This document shows, one piece after another, positions 1-6,372 of a DNA stretch of 39,347 nt. A program made the translations under genes and the position numbers. Source of the stretch: a virus. The notes beneath the pieces are model-generated. The model was not told the origin of the DNA, did no database searches, and worked only from the letters and a program-made list of their open reading frames with translations. Location: positions 1 to 39,347 of IMG/VR virus record IMGVR_UViG_3300045107_000057, one strand, 5' to 3'. Within the stretch, counting starts at the first letter, position 1, and the number at the start of each line of letters is the position of its first letter.

Positions 1-127
1 AAGAAAAAAGTCTAGTGCAAAAGCAAAAAGAAAGGAGCGAGAAAGACTGCCATTTCTCGCCCCTGTATTTACAACTTACGCTGCTTACGCTGCTTACGCT
101 GCTTACGCTGCTTACGCTGCTTACGCT
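1..127. repeat. Direct terminal repeat, copy 1 (circular assembly overlap)
   Basis: Identical base for base to 39221-39347. The length, 127, equals the largest k-mer commonly used by de Bruijn assemblers, so the simplest reading is a circular contig overlap rather than a biological terminal repeat. The genome is then 39,220 bp and the minus-strand operon is continuous across the join. A circularly permuted or longer terminally redundant virion genome would assemble the same way. Confidence 0.93.
37..60 (-). terminator. Hairpin with U-rich tail between SSB-like gene and DNA polymerase
   Basis: Perfect 8-bp stem (37-44 with 53-60, GCGAGAAA/TTTCTCGC) and an 8-nt loop. Read on the minus strand it is followed by a pyrimidine-rich tract with several T runs. 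It lies downstream of the gene at 130-576 and upstream of the polymerase gene starting at 39216 on the circle. The T runs are interrupted, so it may be a partial terminator or attenuator, or an mRNA processing or stability element. The same hairpin reappears at 39257-39280 because of the terminal repeat. Confidence 0.5.
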
Positions 128-137
128 ACTTACGCTA
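75..137. repeat. Tandem array of seven 9-bp units
   Basis: Seven perfect-length units: five CTTACGCTG (75-119) followed by two CTTACGCTA (120-137). The last unit contains the stop codon and final residues of the minus-strand gene at 130-576. On the minus strand every unit carries TAA in that gene's frame, giving a series of in-frame stops. The copy number may be collapsed by the assembler because the contig ends inside the array. Confidence 0.9.
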
Positions 138-576
138 CTTGAATGTTAGTAACAGTCGCGTACACCTTGTCAGGGTCGTTCTTGTCTTTGCGTTGCTTGA
201 CAACTGCCGTGACAGTAACTCCTTTGATTTCTTCAATCAATGCCCCAATGGAGGATTGATTGAAGGTTGCCTGAAAAGGTGCCAGAAACTTTTTCAGATT
301 CCCTACTCCATACTGATTGCCAAGCATGAAAGGAACAGAAAACTTATCACCCACCATCGGTGGCTTGTCGCTGGAATCTGCCAGCTCTACAGTCTCGACA
401 ACTGTAAACTCAGCTTCCACTGCGTCTTTGTCATTGATGGTTTTGACACCACAAGTAACAGAGAGCACATACGCACCGGGAGGCGGAACGCCAAAACTTG
501 GTAGATCAGCAAGATCATCAAAATTAGCGGAGAGCACGTCGTTGGTAGAAGCAAACGTGTTTTTACCTGTAGTCAT
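130..576 (-). CDS. DUF669-like candidate ssDNA-binding protein
   Basis: 148 aa. The N-terminal half reads like the phage DUF669-type proteins that accompany Sak4 ATPases: an acidic start (NFDDLADLPSFGVPPPGAY), then alternating beta segments, a central PPMVGDKFSVPFML stretch, and a C-terminal VTAVVKQRKDKND...YATVTNIQV pattern typical of a small beta-barrel. The binding role is inferred from this pattern and from the neighbours (Sak4 ATPase and DUF6378 upstream, DNA polymerase downstream across the circular join). The start ATG at 576 has only a weak purine-rich upstream sequence. The C-terminus runs into a 9-bp tandem repeat that supplies several consecutive in-frame stops. A non-binding replication accessory is possible. 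Confidence 0.6.
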   Translation of the reverse strand: MTTGKNTFASTNDVLSANFDDLADLPSFGVPPPGAYVLSVTCGVKTINDKDAVEAEFTVVETVELADSSDKPPMVGDKFSVPFMLGNQYGVGNLKKFLAPFQATFNQSSIGALIEEIKGVTVTAVVKQRKDKNDPDKVYATVTNIQVA

Positions 577-638
577 AACTTAAGTCTTTCGTGAAAAGGG
601 TGTTAAATAAAAAAAAAATAACAAATGCCGCTGTCAAA

Positions 639-1010
639 TTAACCTCGTGGGTCAATTGTTGCACCGAGTAGCGGAGTCTCGGCATTACGCTCGTGCTGCA
701 ATTTGTCATAGCAGCCAGCGTAACCTGCAATATCAAGAATCGAATCTTTATGATCGGGAGACTTTGCAAGTCGTGCAATTTTTACTTGCATCATACAAAG
801 TGCTACATCTTCTGGTGTAATAGCAAACCCAGGCTGCAACTTTTTTGCGAGAGTTCCCTGCCAAAGCATTGCAATCTGAGAGAAATTTTGTAGCTTATCT
901 CCATAGTCTGCCTGGCGACTGCCATTGATTAGCTCTTCTGCCCGGTGCAGCATAGGAGGCGGTGGTTGTAGCGCAGGTACTTTATCAGTGCTGCGATTTC
1001 GTGAGTTCAT
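639..1010 (-). CDS. DUF6378 family protein
   Basis: 123 aa. Matches the DUF6378 pattern from memory: RQADYGDKLQNF followed by QIAMLWQG, then ITPEDVALCMMQVKIARL and DSILDIAGYAGC. The spacing of tyrosine, aspartates and the GYA motif is typical of this phage/prophage family, whose helical core is thought to resemble MazG-type folds; no reaction is established. Its start ATG (1010) overlaps the stop of the Sak4-like gene by 4 bp (ATGA) and has a GGAG ribosome-binding site 8 nt upstream, so it is translationally coupled. A role in nucleotide metabolism during replication is plausible but inferred. Confidence 0.75.
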   Translation of the reverse strand: MNSRNRSTDKVPALQPPPPMLHRAEELINGSRQADYGDKLQNFSQIAMLWQGTLAKKLQPGFAITPEDVALCMMQVKIARLAKSPDHKDSILDIAGYAGCYDKLQHERNAETPLLGATIDPRG

Positions 1011-1804
1011 ACAAAAAGCTCCAGAAGTTTAGGATTCTCGCTCTTCTCCAACTCTTTGCCAGTGCGAGACCCAAGAACAATAGACCCACTGTAGGTAGTG
1101 GAACTGGCAAACCTATGCTTTTTATTTACAATCTCAGCGTAGACTACATCATCAAAATACTTAGCAAATGTTTTGCTAAATTGACTGCTGCCGCTAATAG
1201 GAACTAGCTTCTTCTTGCCGTCCTCCATCTCTACTAGATTCTCGTGAGAGATACAGACGAAATTAAACGGTGCTTGTTGGAGAATGCTAAACACGCGGTC
1301 AAGAATTCTACCTTGCTTGAAGTAGTCATCCCACTCAGGCTTCTTATCAAAGTTATCTTTCAGAATGATATCACGTTGAATGTAATTCATAACAGACGCA
1401 CTAAGCTGACTGACAGAATCAACTACCAAAACATCTTCCGATGTAAACTCGCTAGTGTTAATGATGGAGAACGCAGTGGGTTTTGCAGCTTTGCAACGAG
1501 CGCAGTTAACTTGTCCGTGCTCATGACAAATAGCTTGTGGGCCACCCTTAATAACTTTGAGAAGAGTCTCAATAGCAACAGGGTAAGTCTGAGTGTCTGC
1601 CAGTTTAAAATACTCGATGCGCTCCAGCCAAGGCTTCTGCAAGCGCGGAGAATGCAGTACAGTTTTGATGCCATCTTCTAAATCAAACCACCATAGCTTT
1701 TTACTTTCAGCTAGGCCGGCTACAAACTCAGTTTTTCCAGTTTTCGGCGCACCATAAACAAGGACTTTTCTTGCTACTGTATCTTCATATGCCGTGAGTT
1801 TCAT
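1007..1804 (-). CDS. Sak4-like RecA-fold ATPase (AAA_24)
   Basis: 265 aa. Walker A GAPKTGKT at residues 18-25 and Walker B DVLVVDS ending around residue 130 (D129) place it with phage AAA_24/Sak4 ATPases, which act in single-strand annealing or strand-exchange recombination with a phage SSB. Between them lies a short Cys/His cluster (C93, H96, C101, C104) that could bind zinc. The late KYFDDVVYAEI segment also fits the family. The ATG at 1804 has AAGGA 8 nt upstream. Its neighbours (Cas4-like exonuclease upstream, SSB-like gene and polymerase downstream) make a coherent recombination/replication set. Confidence 0.82.
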   Translation of the reverse strand: MKLTAYEDTVARKVLVYGAPKTGKTEFVAGLAESKKLWWFDLEDGIKTVLHSPRLQKPWLERIEYFKLADTQTYPVAIETLLKVIKGGPQAICHEHGQVNCARCKAAKPTAFSIINTSEFTSEDVLVVDSVSQLSASVMNYIQRDIILKDNFDKKPEWDDYFKQGRILDRVFSILQQAPFNFVCISHENLVEMEDGKKKLVPISGSSQFSKTFAKYFDDVVYAEIVNKKHRFASSTTYSGSIVLGSRTGKELEKSENPKLLELFV

Positions 1805-1848
1805 TGGGTTTCCTTAGTGAGGTTGTTTACTTTGTTTAAATGTACCTG

Positions 1849-2112
1849 TCAAGCAGGCAGTGAATAGTTTAGAGTTAGTTGCTCCGGGAGATTTGCATGG
1901 TAGCGAGAATCTTTAACTTTTTGTATCGCGTCAGTTAGCAGACTGTTAATCTGCCGCAATGTAGCATCCAAGCTGGCGGCTTCAGGGTACCTCTTGTAAT
2001 AATGAGTAGCAAGTGTTTGCAATCGTGTAAACAGCGTCTGAATGTGTACCAGCATACCAAGCAAAGCAGACCGCCGTGCATAAAAATGCTGTGATGGGGA
2101 ACTAGTTTTCAC
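1849..2112 (-). CDS. Hypothetical helical protein, GTG start
   Basis: 87 aa, not recognised. Predominantly helical by composition: Leu- and Thr-rich (MLVHIQTLFTRLQTLATHYYKR), then a second helix-like segment (LDATLRQINSLLTDAIQKVKD). No cysteines or catalytic motif are visible. The GTG start at 2112 begins two bases after the stop of the exonuclease gene, implying coupled translation; an internal ATG at codon 20 is an alternative start. The location between exonuclease and Sak4-like genes suggests a small replication/recombination accessory, by context only. Confidence 0.6.
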   Translation of the reverse strand: MKTSSPSQHFYARRSALLGMLVHIQTLFTRLQTLATHYYKRYPEAASLDATLRQINSLLTDAIQKVKDSRYHANLPEQLTLNYSLPA

Positions 2113-2114
2113 TA

Positions 2115-3212
2115 TTACGCTTTCTGTGCAGCTACTAATTCAGCTAGTGTAAATTTAAAATCTACCGCTTTTAAGCCTTCGATGCTTGCCGCTAGCGGAA
2201 GCTTTTCTAGCGTAGGAAACAGCCCTTCGTTGCTAATGCTGCAAGTGCCATACCACTTACACTGTTTGCCATACTTATCAATACAAGAGTCTCCGCGCTT
2301 TGGAAAGAATTTCAACTCTTGATATTTAGAAATCATGGCATGAGAAAGCAGCAGATCTTGCAACCACTCAGCCCGCTGAGTCTTAGACTTTGGGAACGGC
2401 AGCAGTTGAAACTCTCGCGCTTTTGTAGAGTATACTACATAAAAGACTTCGTAATCTGCGGTGGGTAGATTAAACTCTTTACTGATTGCGTCTACCACTA
2501 CAGAATAGCCAAGGGCTTGGTAGCTATTTCCGTAAGCTGCCTCGCTGATGTTTGCTAGTCCTGTAGTCTTTCCTTCCCAGACAGCGAGGCGCTTAAGAGT
2601 TTTGTGAATCAGCACTGCGTCGATATGACCGAAGTGAAAAAATCCGTTAGAAGTATCTACTGCAAATGATAGCTCCACCGCAGGCCTGCCTGACGGAAGT
2701 CGAAGAATCTCATACTCTGCAAGCTCAGAAGTTTGGTAAAAGAAGTCAAACTTCTCAAGTGCGTGAACTGCCCATGCAAGGCTCTTACCAGTAGGATTGC
2801 CGCGAGCGTCTAGTTTCTCCTCGTCTAGCGGCCCGTGCCATGCAAGCATTGCAGAAAAGATGCCTGCTTGTAAGCTGCCAGTAGCAAGGATAGTTTGCAG
2901 CCCGGAGCCTATGGCATGGCCGAATGCAAAATCAATATTGAAAACAACGTCATCCTGAATTGGAACTTCTGCCGCTGCACGAAAGGCTTCTAACTCTAAC
3001 AATCGTGGGCATTTATGCAGCAAGGAAAGTTTACTGTAGCTAGTGCAGTTTACGTTACGCATTAGCTTCCGGTATTCTTTGTCCGACGTGCTGTTAGCAA
3101 TTGCCTTAGCTTCTCCAATGGCGTCAACGAAAGCGCCAAGCTTTTTGATATCAATGAGTTTGTTGAGATCTTCATAAACTCTGCTAGCTTCTTGTCCAAA
3201 TAAGTATCCCAT
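2115..3212 (-). CDS. Cas4/RecB-like PD-(D/E)XK exonuclease with Fe-S cysteines
   Basis: 365 aa. TSYSKLSLLHKCPRLLEL (C68), an FGHAIG motif (H99), GHIDAVLI (D198), EGK (E213, K215) and YQALGY (Q232) reproduce the PD-(D/E)XK nuclease order of the Cas4/RecB family. Three C-terminal cysteines (C310, C318, C324) plus C68 match the four ligands of the 4Fe-4S cluster in these nucleases. It probably resects dsDNA ends for the Sak4-like recombinase. Start choice: the ATG at 3212 has GGAG 7-8 nt upstream and the first 50 codons have strongly coding composition (about 40% G at position 1). An internal ATG at 3062, overlapping the stop of the preceding ORF as TAATG, would give 315 aa. Confidence 0.82.
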   Translation of the reverse strand: MGYLFGQEASRVYEDLNKLIDIKKLGAFVDAIGEAKAIANSTSDKEYRKLMRNVNCTSYSKLSLLHKCPRLLELEAFRAAAEVPIQDDVVFNIDFAFGHAIGSGLQTILATGSLQAGIFSAMLAWHGPLDEEKLDARGNPTGKSLAWAVHALEKFDFFYQTSELAEYEILRLPSGRPAVELSFAVDTSNGFFHFGHIDAVLIHKTLKRLAVWEGKTTGLANISEAAYGNSYQALGYSVVVDAISKEFNLPTADYEVFYVVYSTKAREFQLLPFPKSKTQRAEWLQDLLLSHAMISKYQELKFFPKRGDSCIDKYGKQCKWYGTCSISNEGLFPTLEKLPLAASIEGLKAVDFKFTLAELVAAQKA

Positions 3213-3619
3213 TCTTCACTCCAATCTATTACTGCAAACCTTACAGTGTTTTCCCAGACGAAAAAGTATTGATGCTTTTCGAGTTCTGTAAGAGATTCAA
3301 AGGTCTCGGTGCATCTTTCACAAGTGAACAGCAGCGGTGTATCAGTTTCCTGTGCGCCGCAAAAAAAGCACCTAGCTGGGGTAGTGCCCCATAAGCTTCT
3401 AGTTTTACGGTAGTTGCTGGGTGGCCAGCAAGCTTCATCGAGTCCAACCGCCCTTGCAAAGTAAAAATAAGTGTCTCGTGATGGGCAATGAGTCGGGAGC
3501 ACTGACGTTCTAGTGCTTTCAAGAAGTCCAAAGTCCCAGGGGAGTTGGAGAAATCTGCTTCTAAGAGCGGAGAGATAGACTCTAGCATTGTTGCACTCCG
3601 CGCCCTCATTAAAGCTCAT
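3062..3619 (-). CDS. Zinc-ribbon hypothetical protein overlapping the exonuclease gene
   Basis: 185 aa, not recognised. The middle carries a clear zinc ribbon: CFFCG followed about 11 residues later by CERC, then an acidic helix (ESLTELEKH). ATG at 3619 overlaps the stop of the previous gene (TGATG) and has GGGAG 8 nt upstream. The last 50 codons overlap the exonuclease start and look non-coding in composition. A competing frame, 3241-3588, also has a good ribosome-binding site and a plausible N-terminus, and the two frames meet at a run of seven T on the minus strand (3361-3367). The exact gene structure is therefore unsettled (see findings). Confidence 0.55.
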   Translation of the reverse strand: MSFNEGAECNNARVYLSALRSRFLQLPWDFGLLESTRTSVLPTHCPSRDTYFYFARAVGLDEACWPPSNYRKTRSLWGTTPARCFFCGAQETDTPLLFTCERCTETFESLTELEKHQYFFVWENTVRFAVIDWSEEWDTYLDKKLAEFMKISTNSLISKSLALSLTPLEKLRQLLTARRTKNTGS

Positions 3620-3915
3620 CACAAATCTCCCAGTGAAAGAGTAGCTGCTTTCTTACCAGCAGCCGTCTTAGCACCTTTGCCGGTGACAGCAGCAACAAGA
3701 GTAGTCTGTGTGATAATCTGCTGCCCCTGCACAATCTTACCAATCTCATCTTCAGACAGTAGATGTACTAGCTCTTCGTACTTGATAAGCATGGCGTGAA
3801 TCTCTTTAAGATGCTGCTTCATAAGCGGATCTTGCGATAACAGCGCAGCTTCCAAGTCAGCTAGTTTTTGCTTGATAGAAACTTCTTGCGGTGTTTGTGG
3901 TGTTTGCGGTGTCAT
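3619..3915 (-). CDS. Hypothetical protein with Lys/Ala-rich C-terminus
   Basis: 98 aa, not recognised. It begins with a low-complexity TPQTPQTPQ segment, continues as an amphipathic probable coiled coil (IKQKLADLEAALLSQDPLMKQHLKEIHAMLIKYEELVHLL), and ends in a basic GKGAKTAAGKKAATLS tail that could contact nucleic acid. Start ATG 3915 overlaps the upstream stop by 4 bp and the stop overlaps the following ATG at 3619, so it lies in a tightly coupled operon. Function unknown. Confidence 0.7.
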   Translation of the reverse strand: MTPQTPQTPQEVSIKQKLADLEAALLSQDPLMKQHLKEIHAMLIKYEELVHLLSEDEIGKIVQGQQIITQTTLVAAVTGKGAKTAAGKKAATLSLGDL

Positions 3916-4337
3916 GCTGAAACTCCCCGAGCGGTGCGAAGAAAAGAAAGAAACTCTTTGCAGATTGCATCTACTTTATTCGTGTCAAACTGAATCTTTA
4001 ATCCAGTGAGATCATTCATCTGCTGGACAAACTGCGGCCCATTGTTTGCCATGGCCCAGCCAACATGGGTAAACAAGACTGGCCAGTAATCGTGAAGCTC
4101 TCGACGCAGTGCGTTATAAGACTCTGGAAACATATAGATTTTCTCATCAAAGTTCTTAGCACGTTCTGCGGCGCCCGTAGCAACCTCTAAAGTTGCAGCA
4201 TCATCCTCGCTAGTGAGAATCTTTTGCGGCTTGAAAGCTGCAACTTCTTCATCAGCTGCAATCTGTAACTTTTTTGCAAACTCTGTAGCTTTGTCGCCAG
4301 TAACTTGAATGCTAGGGTTAGGATTAGCTTTGGTCAT
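3912..4337 (-). CDS. Conserved-looking hypothetical protein
   Basis: 141 aa, not recognised. An acidic N-terminal helix (ATEFAKKLQIAADEEVAAF) is followed by an aromatic block (YMFPESYNALRRELHDYWPVLFTHVGWAM) and a C-terminal FLSFLRTARG segment. No membrane segment, zinc site or NTPase motif is seen. ATG 4337 has AGAGG 9 nt upstream, and that ribosome-binding site lies inside the small ORF at 4324-4479. The stop overlaps the next start by 4 bp. Early-operon accessory of unknown role. Confidence 0.72.
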   Translation of the reverse strand: MTKANPNPSIQVTGDKATEFAKKLQIAADEEVAAFKPQKILTSEDDAATLEVATGAAERAKNFDEKIYMFPESYNALRRELHDYWPVLFTHVGWAMANNGPQFVQQMNDLTGLKIQFDTNKVDAICKEFLSFLRTARGVSA

Positions 4338-4479
4338 TACAGTTTACCTCTGGAAATTTTTTGTATTTAAAAAGTTGAGCAGCCAAATCTTCGCACTGAT
4401 TAATGCAATACTCTAGAGAGCATGTTTCTAGTGTGTCTCCGTAGTGAGCACAATCAAATAGCCTGCGCTTGTAGTCCAC
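4324..4479 (-). CDS. Small Cys-rich ORF, GTG start
   Basis: 51 aa, GTG at 4479, TAA at 4324. The product begins VDYKRRLFDCAHYGDTLE and contains five cysteines, several in pairs spaced like metal ligands (C-x4-C-x3-C around residues 24-32). It fills most of the otherwise empty gap between 4501 and 4338 and overlaps the next gene by 14 bp, with that gene's ribosome-binding site inside it. Its own Shine-Dalgarno is weak (AGGA well upstream), so the call rests on composition and fit in the operon. Confidence 0.5.
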   Translation of the reverse strand: MDYKRRLFDCAHYGDTLETCSLEYCINQCEDLAAQLFKYKKFPEVNCNDQS

Positions 4480-4500
4480 TTTTTTCTATAATCCTGTTCA

Positions 4501-4794
4501 TCATAGTCGCCTTCCGTCCCATTCCAGGGAAAAATTAAGAATAACAAACTCAGCATCTTTTTTGTCTGGAGTCTCAGTGATAATCAGCTTGCCAGCAGCA
4601 AACATACCGAGCCTTTTTCTCTCAGCAGTTTCTCTGCTCTTCTCTTTACATACAGCTTGTCGAACTGTCTTGGCAGCCGTTTCATGTACGCGCACAGAAA
4701 CAATCTTTCCTACTTCCGCCGCGGATATTGCGTCCCAAATAGCTGCATATTTACGGGGCTGTGGTTTTGTAGGATATTGTCTAGTGCGCGCCAT
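4501..4794 (-). CDS. Basic hypothetical protein
   Basis: 97 aa, not recognised. Strongly basic N-terminus (ARTRQYPTKPQPRKY) and a Lys/Arg-rich middle (KEKSRETAERKRLG) suggest nucleic-acid contact, with beta-like segments (KIVSVRVHE; KLIITE; AEFVILNFSLEW) between. ATG 4794 lies 11 bp after the preceding stop and has only a GAGA-like upstream element. Possibly a small DNA- or host-RNA-polymerase-binding early protein, but that is inference from charge and position alone. Confidence 0.68.
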   Translation of the reverse strand: MARTRQYPTKPQPRKYAAIWDAISAAEVGKIVSVRVHETAAKTVRQAVCKEKSRETAERKRLGMFAAGKLIITETPDKKDAEFVILNFSLEWDGRRL

Positions 4795-4805
4795 TATTAA
4801 GTATC

Positions 4806-5063
4806 TCAGTCTAGTAAAAAGTATTCTACGGCTGCCTGTTTTCTAGGTCGTAGAAAATACGTCGTTTGTTCCTCTGTGTATTCCATAGAAACTACTGCTG
4901 TTTCCAGCGCCGGTTCAAGCCAGCCTAGGGTAGACACTTGTTTTTTATAGTCTTTAAACTTGCGAATGATAGAGACTCTTAGCGACTCCGCCTGAGTTTT
5001 AGTAAGCCGCAGCTTTACCTGTTTCTCTTGCAGCAGTTGGTAAAAGACTTCTTCAAGTTTCAT
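4806..5063 (-). CDS. Hypothetical helical protein
   Basis: 85 aa from ATG 5063, not recognised. KLEEVFYQLLQEKQVKLRLTKTQAESLRVSIIRKFKDYKKQ looks like two amphipathic basic helices, possibly DNA-binding, followed by GWLEPALETAVVSMEY. The frame is open upstream to an ATG at 5177, but that extension would have to translate the terminator hairpin at 5087-5128 and its ATG has no ribosome-binding site, so I prefer the internal start just downstream of the terminator. The start itself has only a weak purine element. Expression may depend on read-through. Confidence 0.6.
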   Translation of the reverse strand: MKLEEVFYQLLQEKQVKLRLTKTQAESLRVSIIRKFKDYKKQVSTLGWLEPALETAVVSMEYTEEQTTYFLRPRKQAAVEYFLLD

Positions 5064-5086
5064 TTTAAGATAAGCCCTTACTAATA

Positions 5087-5128
5087 GAAAAACCCCTGGA
5101 GCCAGTATTGTTACCAGCGCCAGGGGTT
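5087..5128 (-). terminator. Rho-independent terminator after the 215-aa gene
   Basis: Perfect 9-bp stem AACCCCTGG (5091-5099) with CCAGGGGTT (5120-5128). Read on the minus strand the 3' arm runs directly into a five-T tract (minus-strand complement of 5088-5092). It lies about 125 bp downstream of the stop at 5251 and just upstream of the start at 5063, closing the transcription unit that starts at 6003-6031. Confidence 0.82.
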
Positions 5129-5250
5129 GCTTCAAGGTTCTAGCTTTCAGTATCTTCTTTACTAACGAATGCCGCATCTACGCGACTGAAAGACCTAGCA
5201 GTCTATTTAGTGTCCACTGCCACTGACATAGCTCCATGTGCGGAGGAAGC

Positions 5251-5898
5251 TTACAGATTATCCATCGTAATCTTTTCTTCCGTTTTCAGCAGACGATCGA
5301 GGCGAGAGCCGAAATACTCCACCACTTCGATATGCTCTTCCACGGCGTCACCAAGGGTAACAACAAACACTTGCAGTGCATTGACAAACATTTCCAGAAT
5401 GTCTTTCTGCCCGCGCTGTTTCTTGAAGACAGTAGTGAAGCACACGATATGGTTCTCGATGTTTTGCTGCGGCTTGTTGAGAGCAGCAGGCATAACACGC
5501 AAGTAAGTATCCAAGAATGCCTTGATATCTGCTTCCGAAGGAACAGACGAACCACGCTCTGCTTTGGGCATGTTAGCAATAGCAGTCCAATCCAGCTTGT
5601 CGTAGTTCAGAACTGCGGCAGTAACAGTAGCGTCTTTGTTGTTTTCACGGAAGTCATTGATCTGCACTCGTGCAATACGATACACTTGGTCAAGCATCGT
5701 GCTTTGCAGCAGTTCAACCTCTTTTGCGTAAGTTGCGGGGTCAGCAATCCAAACAGCAATCTGTTCCAAAGAAGGTTGCGGCAAATCCAGTTCAACACTA
5801 GGATGCTTTTTACCCTCACCAATCACTTCGTTCTTTTCATTGCGAAGCTTTTCAGTCTTAAAATGGAATGTTTGTTTGACCATAGTTGCAGAAGTCAT
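5251..5898 (-). CDS. Conserved phage protein in its own transcription unit
   Basis: 215 aa. I recognise the style of a conserved early phage protein (KHPSVELDLPQPSL; QINDFRENN; YDKLDWTAIANMPKAERGSSVPSEADIKAFL) but cannot name a function. It is mostly soluble and acidic-helical in the C-terminal half, with no NTPase or nuclease motif. ATG 5898 has GGAG 6 nt upstream. It is the only early gene flanked by both a strong promoter (6003-6031) and a strong terminator (5087-5128), with a 5' stem-loop on its mRNA, which suggests a protein needed in quantity, for example a DNA- or host-factor-binding protein (inference). An antisense ORF over the same stretch was rejected. Confidence 0.75.
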   Translation of the reverse strand: MTSATMVKQTFHFKTEKLRNEKNEVIGEGKKHPSVELDLPQPSLEQIAVWIADPATYAKEVELLQSTMLDQVYRIARVQINDFRENNKDATVTAAVLNYDKLDWTAIANMPKAERGSSVPSEADIKAFLDTYLRVMPAALNKPQQNIENHIVCFTTVFKKQRGQKDILEMFVNALQVFVVTLGDAVEEHIEVVEYFGSRLDRLLKTEEKITMDNL

Positions 5899-5952
5899 TT
5901 ATATCTCCAGTACGCCGTAGCGTGGTTGCAGTTAAGGAAGGGAAAAGTGAAA

Positions 5953-5995
5953 CCTTGAAAACTTGAAACTTCAAAGAAGCTATAAAATTTCAAGG
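5953..5995 (-). promoter_or_regulatory. 5' mRNA stem-loop / possible operator
   Basis: Inverted repeat CCTTGAAA (5953-5960) / TTTCAAGG (5988-5995) with a smaller TTGAA...TTCAA dyad inside (5963-5974). The outer arm starts almost exactly at the expected transcription start (about 5996) of the promoter at 6003-6031, so the mRNA would begin with this hairpin. Such 5' hairpins stabilise mRNAs; repressor binding to the repeated TTGAA half-sites is an alternative. Confidence 0.5.
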
Positions 5996-6002
5996 AACAT
6001 GA

Positions 6003-6031
6003 AGTCTACCACGGAAGCGTAGGCTTGTCAA
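6003..6031 (-). promoter_or_regulatory. Sigma70-type promoter (leftward)
   Basis: TTGACA (complement of 6026-6031), 17-bp spacer, TAGACT (complement of 6003-6008). The -35 box contains the TGA stop of the upstream gene (6028-6030). It shares the 11-mer CCACTTGACAA with the early promoter at 10642-10670. Drives 5251-5898. Confidence 0.75.
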
Positions 6032-6372
6032 GTGGGATTTGAGTTTGCTGCTTGCAGAAACTTTTCTGCATCTTCTTTATATTTTGCCATTAGCTCCGTA
6101 ACATCTACGTTAGCAGCTTCTAGTCGCAGCAAAGATGATTGAATCATCATTGTCAGATACTCCTGTAGTTCAGTTCCGCGAACATACGTCGTAGCTGTGA
6201 GACTGGTTCCGTGGAATTGATACTTTGTTTGCAGCTGCACGTCGGCCGCACCGTTTGCTGTTAGCGCCAGGTCAAAGCGTAACAAGCTAGTAAGCTTAGT
6301 AAGCTCTGGCATAAGCTCCATCAACGCAGTTGCTGCTAGAGTAGAAGAAAGAGTAGGAAGTGCGTTATTCAT
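6028..6372 (-). CDS. Hypothetical protein
   Basis: 114 aa, not recognised. An alanine/leucine-rich N-terminal helix (LSSTLAATALMELMPELTKLTSLL) precedes a short beta region (AADVQLQTKYQFHGTSLTATTYVRG) and a C-terminal helix (ELMAKYKEDAEKFLQAA). ATG 6372 has AAGGA 7 nt upstream and overlaps the stop of the preceding gene by 8 bp. Its own stop codon lies inside the -35 element of the next promoter. Confidence 0.7.
   Translation of the reverse strand: MNNALPTLSSTLAATALMELMPELTKLTSLLRFDLALTANGAADVQLQTKYQFHGTSLTATTYVRGTELQEYLTMMIQSSLLRLEAANVDVTELMAKYKEDAEKFLQAANSNPT

Noticed and set aside
75-137. Tandem array considered as a CRISPR or cos element
   Set aside because: Units are 9 bp and contiguous with no spacers, so not CRISPR; nothing in the sequence shows a cohesive-end site.
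4813-4856. Possible hairpin with GTATTCTACG / CGTAG...TAC arms
   Set aside because: Arms are interrupted and lie inside the coding region at 4806-5063; no T-tract.
5236-5958. Long plus-strand ORF (240 aa) opposite the 215-aa early gene
   Set aside because: Rich in His, Cys and Phe, with no ribosome-binding site, crossing the leader of the real gene; the minus-strand frame has promoter, ribosome-binding site and protein-like composition.
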